Assembly: GCA_014655195.1 (NCBI GenBank)
Contig: BNBH01000006.1
Span: 244,096-308,095, forward strand
Length of the DNA stretch: 64,000 bases
From: Streptomyces cellulosae
Lineage (GTDB): Bacteria > Actinomycetota > Actinomycetes > Streptomycetales > Streptomycetaceae
Reading direction: 5' to 3'
The position numbers were made by a program, and so were the translations under genes. Positions 31,016 to 38,934 of this stretch are shown here, one piece after another (the stretch's first letter is position 1; every line of letters starts with the position of its first letter). The notes beneath the pieces were generated by a model that saw only the letters and a program-made list of their open reading frames with translations, was not told where the DNA came from and did no database searches.

Positions 31016-33340
31016 CTACGGCGACGGCACACGGCCCGGCCACTGGAACACGAGGCGGCTGTGGGGCTTGTCCAGGACGTCGCCGGCGGGTAGCTGGCGG
31101 TCGGGGGTGCTAGCCGGGTGAACGGTCAGGACAGGGTCGTCTTGCTTGCCGTCGTTCGTGCGTACGTCGCGGTCCCAGGCTCTCACCGTGGCCGCCAGCT
31201 GCTCGGCGAGCTGCGGGCCGTGCTGGCCGAAGGCGTGGACGACCCACTCCCACTCCTTTTCGGCAGGGCTGTCACCGTGCCGGGTCTGGACGTGGATGAG
31301 GTAGGCCAGTGAGGCGTCGCCGAGGATCGCCGGCGCATCGCCGTCCTTCGCGATCTGGGTGACGCCCGTGCCTTTGTCCCGGTGGGCGGACAGACGGACG
31401 AAGCCTGGCAATGTGGTGGCCGCGTAGAGCTGCAGCGAGCCGAAGTAGAAGCCCGCCCCCATGGTGACCCCGGTGGCGACCTCGTGGCGCGGCCCGCGCA
31501 GCGCCTCCTCCAATCCGTGAGTCGAGGCGGGGGTGCCGTCTTCGAATCGGAGCTTCAGCTCGCCGTCGAGGAGGTCCACGGCCGGGATAGGGCGGGCGTG
31601 TTCGCCCTGGGCGCGGAGGAACCCACAGTGTGTGAACTTCCGCGCGTGCAGCACCTCGCCGCGCCGCTCGAACGCGATCGCCCTGGTGTAACCGTGGATT
31701 TCGAGGGGCAGGACCAGGCGCCCGCCCTCAGCGACCTGCTCCCGCCAAGCTGGGGAGATGTCCCAGGAGTTGTAGGTGATCACGACTCCGTCGAAGCCTC
31801 CACGCGGTACGAGGTGCGAGGGGGCGCCGAGTGCCGCATCGCCCTGGAACGCGGTGACACGACCGCTGCCAGCCTCTGTGGTCAACCGCCGGGTGCGGTG
31901 CACGACGTAGGGGTCGATGTCGCCGGTGACCACCCTGCCCGTGGGGCCGGCCACATGGGCGATGAGCTCGGCGTTGTAGCCGCCGGATCCCGCCTCGAAC
32001 ACGATCGCTCCCGGCTTCAGGCACAGGCTTTGGAGCATGTCGGCCTGGAGCCAGGCCGCGGACACGGAACTGGTCGCTTTTCCTGCCTCGTCGCGGCGGG
32101 TGATGACGGCCCGGTCGCCTCCGTCGTACGCGGTCTTCAGGGCTTTCTCGGGGACGAAGCGGTGCCGGGGCACCGTGTGCAGCGCCTGCTGTACCGGTTC
32201 GGAGGGCGCCCAGCCGCCGTCGATGACCGTGTTGGTCATCTGCTGGCGCAGCCGGACAGCTTCGGCCGGTTCGCCGGGCACGGGCGGCTGGCCGATCGCG
32301 AGCGGATAGGAGTGGACCGGTGCAAGGCCGGGAATAACCCCGGGCCAGGTCGCGCCCAGGGCCTGCGCGGCTGGAGCGAACACGGGACCGAGGCAGGCCA
32401 CGGCGTGCAGGTCATGCCACTCCCACCGGTCGAACAACTGCCGTTCTCGGTTGGCGAGGGTGCCGGACCATGCGGTGATACGGACGACCGCGGTGAGCCG
32501 CGGCACGCCATGGCTGTCGTCGGCCAGCATCGTGACCACGTGCGCGTCCGAGGCCGAGGCGGTCAGGCCCGTCTCCTCGGCCAGTTCCCGAACCGCCGCC
32601 GCTTCGAAGGACTCCGCACCACTGGTCTTCCCGCCGGGAAGTTCCCACATGCCCCGGCGCGAGCGGCCGAGCAGGACCCGGCCGGCCTCGTCGGTGACGA
32701 CCGCAAGGGCGCCTGTCACAGCCAGACCGGTGGGCGGTCGCTGCCGCTCCACCGCCCGGGTGCCGGTGTGGCACGGGCCGCGCAGGACCAGGACGGCGAG
32801 CTGGTCCGCCTCCAGCCGCTCGACGGTCTCCCAGCCTTCGGTGAGCAGGCGGATCTCGTCCTCGTCGAGGGCGATGTCCCGTCGTTCGGCCGGGGTGTGC
32901 TCGACCACGGGGGTGATGACCACAAGCGTGCCGCCGGGCCGCAGCCGTTCACCGAGCCCGTGCAGGACGCGGCTGCGATCGCGCAGGAAGGGGTACATCA
33001 GTCGCATGGTGACCAGGTCGTAGCCGTCCTCGAGCAGCTCTGCCGGGTCGTCGCGCTCGATGTCCAGGCAGATCCAGCGCACCCGCTCGACGTCGGCGTG
33101 TTCGTCCCGCGCCCGGGCGAGAGCACTGTCGGCGAAGTCGACGGCGTCCACCGTGTAGCCGAGGGAGGAAAGGTAGGCGGCCAGGCTGCCGGTGCCGCAG
33201 CCCACATCGAGCGCCCGTCCGCCGCCATCGGGAACGGGAGCGTGCTCGGCGAGCAGGGCCCGCTCGCGCTCACCGAGTTCCCGGAACCCCTTGCCGTCGG
33301 CATAGTGCTGCTGCCACTGGTCGCGGACGACGTACGCCAC
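31016..33340 (-). CDS. Methyltransferase-NUDIX-FxLD methyltransferase triple fusion
   Basis: A 774-residue protein with three parts. Residues about 1-190 are a class I methyltransferase (ALDVGCGTGSLAAYL). Residues about 205-330 are a NUDIX domain (GGKTSGAESFEAAAVRELAEETGL). Residues about 365-774 closely follow the methyltransferase, FxLD system family (PIMT-like: TVPRHRFVPEKAL, AVITRRDEAGKATSSVSAAWLQADML, VFEAGSGGYNAELIAHVAGPTG). FxLD methyltransferases occur with lanthipeptide clusters. I chose the GTG at 33340 (GAGGAG 7 nt upstream); a TTG overlap at 33394 is possible. No LanB or FxLD precursor was found nearby. Confidence 0.8.
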   Translation of the reverse strand: MAYVVRDQWQQHYADGKGFRELGERERALLAEHAPVPDGGGRALDVGCGTGSLAAYLSSLGYTVDAVDFADSALARARDEHADVERVRWICLDIERDDPAELLEDGYDLVTMRLMYPFLRDRSRVLHGLGERLRPGGTLVVITPVVEHTPAERRDIALDEDEIRLLTEGWETVERLEADQLAVLVLRGPCHTGTRAVERQRPPTGLAVTGALAVVTDEAGRVLLGRSRRGMWELPGGKTSGAESFEAAAVRELAEETGLTASASDAHVVTMLADDSHGVPRLTAVVRITAWSGTLANRERQLFDRWEWHDLHAVACLGPVFAPAAQALGATWPGVIPGLAPVHSYPLAIGQPPVPGEPAEAVRLRQQMTNTVIDGGWAPSEPVQQALHTVPRHRFVPEKALKTAYDGGDRAVITRRDEAGKATSSVSAAWLQADMLQSLCLKPGAIVFEAGSGGYNAELIAHVAGPTGRVVTGDIDPYVVHRTRRLTTEAGSGRVTAFQGDAALGAPSHLVPRGGFDGVVITYNSWDISPAWREQVAEGGRLVLPLEIHGYTRAIAFERRGEVLHARKFTHCGFLRAQGEHARPIPAVDLLDGELKLRFEDGTPASTHGLEEALRGPRHEVATGVTMGAGFYFGSLQLYAATTLPGFVRLSAHRDKGTGVTQIAKDGDAPAILGDASLAYLIHVQTRHGDSPAEKEWEWVVHAFGQHGPQLAEQLAATVRAWDRDVRTNDGKQDDPVLTVHPASTPDRQLPAGDVLDKPHSRLVFQWPGRVPSP

Positions 33341-33390
33341 GGGCGTGCTCCTCAACTGCTCTTCAGCTGGTGGGTGGTGTGGTGTGCTGG

Positions 33391-34770
33391 TCAAAGACGG
33401 TTCGTTGCGCGGAGCCGGGCCAGGGTGCGGCGGCCTCGCTCGACGAGTTCCGGATCGCCGTGGGCGGCGCCGTATTGGATGCCGGAGACGGCATCCAATA
33501 CGGACAGGACGACCAGGTGCTCTTCTTCGGCGAGGGACAGGGGGCGGCCGTAGCCGGTCATCAGGGCCTCGTGCAGGTCCGGCCGCCCGTGCCAGGCGTC
33601 GGACAAGCGGACGAAGTCCCTGACGGCCGAACCGCCTTCGCTTCTTTCGAAGTCGATCACGTACAAGATGCCCGTCGACTGCTCCCAGCGAAGGTTCCGC
33701 CGCTGGAAGTCACCGTGCGTGGGAACCCTCTCCAGGGCCGGCAGACCAGCGGCCCCCTTTGCGGTGGCACGGATGAACGCCTCGTCCCCGGGCTCCAAGT
33801 AGGCGCGTGCGCCGTCGAGGTGCCGTTCCAGCTTCTCGAGCGGCAGAGAGTCGGGGAGGGGCGGCAGTGCCGGGGCGCTGCGGTGAATGGTTGCCGCGAG
33901 CTGCCCGATGCAGTGGAAGATCCGCCGCTCCTGGTCGGGCGGGTGGACGGCGCCGTGCAGGGAGCGGCCTGGCACCGTGGTGATGACGATGGCCCGCAGT
34001 GATTCGTCGGCGGCCACCAGACGGGGTGCCAGCGGGCCCAGACGGGGAACCCAGCTGCGGTATGCGGCCAACTCGCGCTGGCGGAAGCGGTCGTTCTGGT
34101 GGATCTTGACAAACCACACCCAATCCTCGGCATCGCGTGCCCGCCACACCTGACTGCCCTTGCGTGCCCAGGAGACATCCGTCCAGCCGGTGATCCTGCC
34201 GACCGCCCGCTCGACGAAGTCCCGCACCGCGTCCCCGGGGACCGTGCTGCCTGGGCCGGCGTCGGGGACGAGGCGCAGCCGGTCGACGGCCGGGTAGTAG
34301 GCGATGGGATCGCCGGACTCCTGGAAGTGCAGGGCGATCCGGGCTCCGGCCCGGTAGGCGTCCAGCCCGGCCCGGCAGTAGGCCACCATGGGCTGCGGCA
34401 GCGCGTCGAGCGGGAACCAGCCCATGGCGTCGCACCGGTCCGGCTCCATGACGCGGGGGTTGCCGCGCCAGTGCCGGACCTCGAAGAAGAACCCGACGCG
34501 TGCGCCCCCGCCGGGGGAGCGGTGGTGCACGGTGACGGCCGCGCGGATATCAGCAGGGTCGACGATGACGCCGGTCTCCTCGCTGGTCTCCCGCACGAGC
34601 GCGGTGACGACATCCTCTCCGGGGTCGAGGTGACCAGATGGGAGATGCCACAGTCCTGTCGCGTAGACGTCGCCGGCCCGCCGGGACAGGAGCACTTCGG
34701 GGCCGGCCGCGGTATCGCGGACCGCGACCAGGTGCACGTCCAGCGGCTCGGTGTGCCGCCCCCCGCTCAC
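33391..34770 (-). CDS. NUDIX-APH fusion protein
   Basis: A 459-residue chain: an N-terminal NUDIX domain (SGHLDPGEDVVTALVRETSEETG, about residues 45-70) and a C-terminal APH-type kinase fold with the Brenner loop THGDFQRRNLRW and the metal aspartate VIDFERSE (about 340-380). APH enzymes phosphorylate small-molecule hydroxyls. The GTG start overlaps the stop of the upstream methyltransferase (GTGA), so it is coupled to it. The substrate is unknown; pairing a kinase with a pyrophosphatase suggests cyclic handling of a phosphorylated metabolite. Confidence 0.75.
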   Translation of the reverse strand: MSGGRHTEPLDVHLVAVRDTAAGPEVLLSRRAGDVYATGLWHLPSGHLDPGEDVVTALVRETSEETGVIVDPADIRAAVTVHHRSPGGGARVGFFFEVRHWRGNPRVMEPDRCDAMGWFPLDALPQPMVAYCRAGLDAYRAGARIALHFQESGDPIAYYPAVDRLRLVPDAGPGSTVPGDAVRDFVERAVGRITGWTDVSWARKGSQVWRARDAEDWVWFVKIHQNDRFRQRELAAYRSWVPRLGPLAPRLVAADESLRAIVITTVPGRSLHGAVHPPDQERRIFHCIGQLAATIHRSAPALPPLPDSLPLEKLERHLDGARAYLEPGDEAFIRATAKGAAGLPALERVPTHGDFQRRNLRWEQSTGILYVIDFERSEGGSAVRDFVRLSDAWHGRPDLHEALMTGYGRPLSLAEEEHLVVLSVLDAVSGIQYGAAHGDPELVERGRRTLARLRATNRL

Positions 34771-35603
34771 CGGTCACCGCCGGGGCGGCGCGCGAGCAGC
34801 ATGGTGAACACGGCGTCCTCGACGAGCCGTTCGCCTCGGGCGTGTTCCTCCAGCAGCAAGTGGGCCTCCTGCTCGAACCGTGCGTGCTGATCGCCGAAGA
34901 GCGCCGGGCGGGCGAAGCTCGTGCTGCGTAGATAACCGACCACGGCTGCGGGTGTCCACGTGCGGCGGACCGGGATCCGGTGCTCGCTGACGTCGCTGAA
35001 CGCGGACTCGGCGATGTCGTCCTCGTAGCGGCGCCCCGGCTCGGTGTACGCCCCAGCGGTGCCGGCCCGCCGCTCGGGGCCGAGGTAGGACTGGATGAGC
35101 CGCTGCAGATCTGCCGTCCACTGCGCTTGGTAGGTCCAGAGGCTGCCATCCCCCATGATCGCCACGCCGGCCCCGGGAGCGGTGACGCGGTCGGCCATCG
35201 TGAGGACCGCAGGGCGGGGCATCCAGTGAAACGCCCGCGCGCAGGTGACCAGGTCCGCTCGGTAGCCGTCGAACGGCGGCGTGAAGTCCTCGGCCCGCAC
35301 GCAGTGGAAGCCAGCGGGACTGTCACCCAGGAACGGGGCGAGGGTTTCAGTGGCCTCGCGGAGCATCCCTGGGTCCGGATCCACTAGGTCCAGGCGGGCC
35401 TCATGCGCAAGAGCGGGGAGCAGCGCAGCTGCAACCTGCCCGGTCCCGGAGCCGAGATCGAGCACGACAGGCCGAGCGACACCTCTCACTGTGCCGACGA
35501 GTAGGCGGACCGCTTCGGACGGGATGCCCGGCCGGTATCGGGCGTAATCGGCCGCCGCAGAGGCGAACAGGTCCCCGGACTCTTCATCCGGGCGGCCCCT
35601 CAT
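34767..35603 (-). CDS. Class I SAM-dependent methyltransferase
   Basis: A 278-residue methyltransferase with motif I VVLDLGSGTGQVAAALLPAL, the acidic RLDLVDPDPGML, and the typical C-terminal helical part (SYLGPERRAGTAG, TWTPAAVVGYLRSTSF). It resembles the class I enzymes near other Streptomyces secondary-metabolite genes. The ATG at 35603 overlaps the HIT gene stop, and the 3' end overlaps the NUDIX-APH start. Confidence 0.8.
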   Translation of the reverse strand: MRGRPDEESGDLFASAAADYARYRPGIPSEAVRLLVGTVRGVARPVVLDLGSGTGQVAAALLPALAHEARLDLVDPDPGMLREATETLAPFLGDSPAGFHCVRAEDFTPPFDGYRADLVTCARAFHWMPRPAVLTMADRVTAPGAGVAIMGDGSLWTYQAQWTADLQRLIQSYLGPERRAGTAGAYTEPGRRYEDDIAESAFSDVSEHRIPVRRTWTPAAVVGYLRSTSFARPALFGDQHARFEQEAHLLLEEHARGERLVEDAVFTMLLARRPGGDR

Positions 35604-36133
35604 GCCTGCTCCAGCAGCGCGCGCAGCGCGGCGGCGTCCGCCTGGAGCTGTACTTCGTCCGGGCGGTTTGTATCTAGGGCCGTCCACGGGAGCGGCCCGC
35701 CTGGCGCCGGGTCGGCGTCGCCGGCGTAGCGAGGAACGATGTGGGTGTGGAGGTGGGGCACCACGTTGCCGAGGGTGGAGTAGTTCATCTTTACCGGCTT
35801 ATAAAACGCCGTCAGGGCCTTGCCGAGCGTGAGGGTGTCGGCCCAGTACGCGGCGGCCTGGGTGTCCGAGAGATCGGTGGGCTCGGCGACGTGCGGTGCG
35901 CCGCGGTGGATGAGTACGCAGTAGCCCCGGACCTGGCCCGAGCGCCACAGGTAGGCGTTGGCCACTTCGCCCTGGTGGAGCAGGATGCCCCAGCCGATGT
36001 CGTCGTCGGCGAAGTCGTTGCCGCACATGGGGCAGCCGTGGCCGTTGCGGTGGCGGAGGAATTCCTCGGACCACCCGGCCGGCTGACTGGGGCCGTCGGC
36101 GGGCTGTGGAAGGGGTTCCCGTTGCCGGGTCAT
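35600..36133 (-). CDS. HIT-domain nucleotide hydrolase-like protein
   Basis: A 177-residue HIT protein: CPMCGNDF gives a zinc-binding knuckle, and the catalytic motif HLHTHIVPRY is at about residue 125. HIT enzymes cleave or transfer nucleotide monophosphates from dinucleoside or nucleotide-sugar substrates. The ATG at 36133 has GGGAG upstream and overlaps the stop of the PIMT-like gene. Its neighbours are all coupled. Confidence 0.85.
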   Translation of the reverse strand: MTRQREPLPQPADGPSQPAGWSEEFLRHRNGHGCPMCGNDFADDDIGWGILLHQGEVANAYLWRSGQVRGYCVLIHRGAPHVAEPTDLSDTQAAAYWADTLTLGKALTAFYKPVKMNYSTLGNVVPHLHTHIVPRYAGDADPAPGGPLPWTALDTNRPDEVQLQADAAALRALLEQA

Positions 36134-37362
36134 GGACAACTCCCGTGCGACGGAGACATCTGGTGGGGGACGGTGGCGAGTGGGGGCAGCGTCCAGGCGA
36201 GGGCCTTCCGGCCGGGACCGGAGGTGACGCGTTGCGGGGCCCAGCCGTCTGGAATATCGACCCGGTAGGTGTCCGGACGGCCCGCCCGCTCCCAAGCGGC
36301 GTGGAGGTCTTCGAGTTCGGCCCACACATCGCGCGGCCCGTGCACGCGGACCGTGCCGTCGCCGGGGCCGGTCACCGCCCAGGAATCCTCCTCCGGGGCG
36401 ACGATGGTCATCGTGTCGGCCTGGAAATCCCGGACCAAGCCCGGTGCCAGGTAGGCGGCGGCGATCCAGAAGCCGTGGGCGTCATCGTCGGGCGGTGCGA
36501 GCCGGGTTGGGCGCGGTCGGCCGGGGTCGGCCTTGACCTGGGGACGGTGGTTGACGGCGGTGAGCCATTCGTAGCCGAGCAGGGGCCGGTGGCCGCGCGG
36601 CCTGCCCGTCAGCACCGCCTGAAGCCTGCCCTTCATCGTGCGGGTGACGCGCACCTGGCCGGGCCAGCTGGGCGTTCTGGTCACGAGCGTGGTCAGCAGC
36701 GTTCCGCCGGGGGCGAGCTGCTTGACCCAGGCCAGCGGGATGCAGGGCACGCCGATGCCGGAATGGATCCGGTCATACGGCGCCCCCGTGGCGTGTCCGT
36801 TGAGCGCGTCACCTTCGACGACCGTCGCTCCCAGCCCGAGCCGGTCCAAGTTCCGCTGGGCGAACACGCTCATGTGCGGATCGCGTTCGACCCCGGTGGC
36901 ACGGCCAGGGCCCGTGATGGCAGCGGCGAGCGCCAGGGAGATCCCCGGACCCGAACCAAGGTCCAGGAACCGCTGCCCACAATCCAGTTGGAGGCATTGC
37001 AACACCTCAACGGTGGCAGGGGCGTAAGTGCTCATGGAGGTCATGTGGCCGCCGGTCACCGGTCCCCGGCGAAGGGCGTCCAGCGGCTCGCCGTCACGCT
37101 GGAGCAGGACGGAGTCGCCGCTGTGGACGAGGTCGAGCCACTCCGCCTGGTCGTCGGGGTGCGAGCCGTCGAGTAGCCGCCAGTCGATCGGATCCGCGCC
37201 TGGGCCACTGACCCGGACATAAGCGTGGGGGAGAAGCACTTCCCGCTGCACACGCAGGAGGGCGTCGCGCAGCCGCGGGTCGGTCAGCACGCCGTCGGCG
37301 ACGAGGCGGTCGACCATCGCGGTGCGGGCGGCGGCCGTTGCGGCGAGCAGGTCAGCGGACAT
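36130..37362 (-). CDS. PIMT-like methyltransferase
   Basis: A 410-residue protein with the protein-L-isoaspartate methyltransferase-like fold: RDALLRVQREVLLPHAYVR, MTSMSTYAPATVEVLQCLQL, FLDLGSGPGISLALAAAI. The C-terminal 150 residues are a divergent beta-rich extension, as in the FxLD/ADP-ribosyl-type relatives. It is the second PIMT-like protein in this cluster, after the FxLD fusion. The ATG at 37362 has only GAGG close to it. Substrate unknown. Confidence 0.75.
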   Translation of the reverse strand: MSADLLAATAAARTAMVDRLVADGVLTDPRLRDALLRVQREVLLPHAYVRVSGPGADPIDWRLLDGSHPDDQAEWLDLVHSGDSVLLQRDGEPLDALRRGPVTGGHMTSMSTYAPATVEVLQCLQLDCGQRFLDLGSGPGISLALAAAITGPGRATGVERDPHMSVFAQRNLDRLGLGATVVEGDALNGHATGAPYDRIHSGIGVPCIPLAWVKQLAPGGTLLTTLVTRTPSWPGQVRVTRTMKGRLQAVLTGRPRGHRPLLGYEWLTAVNHRPQVKADPGRPRPTRLAPPDDDAHGFWIAAAYLAPGLVRDFQADTMTIVAPEEDSWAVTGPGDGTVRVHGPRDVWAELEDLHAAWERAGRPDTYRVDIPDGWAPQRVTSGPGRKALAWTLPPLATVPHQMSPSHGSCP

Positions 37363-37553
37363 CCTCGGACGCTGGGACGTGCTCGATCCAGAACCCTCTC
37401 CTCGTTCCTGACCGGTTGGCCCTACGGCCGTCCTTCTCGTGCTTGCACCGGGAGGCGCGGGTGTATGCGGGATCCCGGCGCAGTGTTTGCAAGAGAGGTC
37501 CGGCTGTTGGGCGGCTTCAGGACCAGGCCGGTGCGTGTCCATCTCCGAGGCGC

Positions 37554-38003
37554 TCACTTCCGCCGCTCCCAACCGATCTCGGTATACAGCCGGCCGGCAC
37601 GAATCCCCTCGATGGCCGCTCGGGTGTAGGGAACGGTCGGCTCCGGCAGGCTGTCGACAGGCCACCAGGCCCAACGGAGGCACTTGTCCGGCTCCAGCAC
37701 GCGGGGCTCGTCCTCCCACCGGCTGGGCCGGAAGAACAGCTGAACGCGCGGGACGGCGTCCTCGTGGTCGAGGAGGTGCACCGTATGCACGAGGATGAGG
37801 TCCTCCTCGGCGACGACCAGCTTCGCCTCCTCCATCGCCTCCCGTGCCACGCAGGTCCGCGCCGGTTCTCGTTCCACATGGCCAGCGGGCAGATGCCACT
37901 GGCCGCCCGCGTATGCCGAAGCCGGGTGCCGCTGCCCGAGCAGCACCATCCCGTCCCGCTCCAGGTACAAGTGGCCGCCGACCACGTTCAGTTCCGCGCT
38001 CAC
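37554..38003 (-). CDS. NUDIX hydrolase
   Basis: A 149-residue single-domain NUDIX protein: HLPAGHVEREPARTCVAREAMEEAKLVV is a NUDIX box with the glycine in the usual GG replaced by Ala, but REx2EE kept. The W-W-P-V-D-S-L-P segment matches the family. The gene overlaps the truncated MFS gene by 4 bp, so it was part of the same operon. Confidence 0.8.
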   Translation of the reverse strand: MSAELNVVGGHLYLERDGMVLLGQRHPASAYAGGQWHLPAGHVEREPARTCVAREAMEEAKLVVAEEDLILVHTVHLLDHEDAVPRVQLFFRPSRWEDEPRVLEPDKCLRWAWWPVDSLPEPTVPYTRAAIEGIRAGRLYTEIGWERRK

Positions 38004-38628
38004 GCCGTACCACCTCCGCCCACCGCGGGATTGCGCTGTGCGTCGTCAGCGGGGGCGGCGCCGGGTGAAGGTGAGGGGACGGGTGGTTGCATGAGTGGAG
38101 CACCTGGATGGGAGGGGACGGGCTGGGCTCCGGGCATCTGGCGGAGGCCGCGTAGTGGGGAGCGGTAGAGAACCACGAGGGGGACGAGGAGCAGGCAGGT
38201 GCCGACGACCAGGGTGGGCCGTACGCCGATCTGTGTCCCGAGGCCGCCCGCGACCAGGGCGGCCACCGGCCGGGCGCCTGAGGTGAGCCAGGTACTGACG
38301 GCCTGCATGCGGGCCTGCATGTCATCGGCGGTGACGACCTGACGAATGGAGCGCTGGGTGGTTCCCGCCGCCGCGGCGCAGGCCAGCTGGAGAAACAGGG
38401 CGGCGCCGATGCCGATCTGCCAGGCCAGGGCTGGGGAAGCGAGCAGCAGCGGGATCTGGGTGAGCGGGGTGAGCGCGAGCGCGACGAGCATCATCGGCCC
38501 GGGCCCGTACCGTCGCGCGAGCGCCGGGGCGGCAAGCGCTCCTGCCGCCGCGCCGAGGGCTCCCAGCCCCAAGACCACGCCGAAGGCGGTCGGGCTCATC
38601 GAAAGGGACTTGAGCAAGTTTGTCTCTG
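38000..38628 (-). pseudogene. N-terminally truncated MFS exporter
   Basis: The frame contains about six C-terminal helices of an EntS-like MFS_3 exporter (LSMSPTAFGVVLGLGALGAAAGALAA, TTQRSIRQVVTADDMQARMQAVSTWL, GGLGTQIGVRPTLVVG). The first half is missing: homology begins at about 38620, and upstream sequence does not continue the fold. The ribosome site and start are absent. The rest of the operon follows in order, so the exporter was probably its first gene. Confidence 0.65.
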
Positions 38629-38934
38629 CAGAGATCGTGTCCCCCGCAGGTCGTGTCGCTTTACGAGTGGGCCGGCGACATGGTCGATGTCGAGGAGTAG
38701 CGGCGCATCGTGTCGCTATATCCACCCAAGGACGTGACGAAGTCCACACTCTACGTACCCGTTTTCGGAGCACGCGGGTACCAGAGATCTCGGTGGAAGC
38801 AACCGGGGCCATCCTTCGGCAGGGATCCGTAGCCGCCGTTCGGCTGCGCTGAGCAGCGATAGTGATCGCGTTGATGTCCGGATCCGCACGGTCCGAACAT
38901 CAACGAGCGACCATCGGCACACGCGGGCTGTGGT
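38629..38934. other. Spacer at a likely recombination scar
   Basis: This 300-bp gap holds no convincing gene. CGTGTC is repeated at about 38636, 38651 and 38709, right at the point where the MFS gene is cut. That suggests a deletion or insertion border. It also contains the terminator at 38870-38904. Confidence 0.4.
38870..38904. terminator. Long hairpin after the MMPL gene
   Basis: GTTGATGTCCGGATCC pairs with GGTCCGAACATCAAC around a GCAC loop with one mismatch. It lies about 30 bp past the MMPL stop on its strand. Confidence 0.65.
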
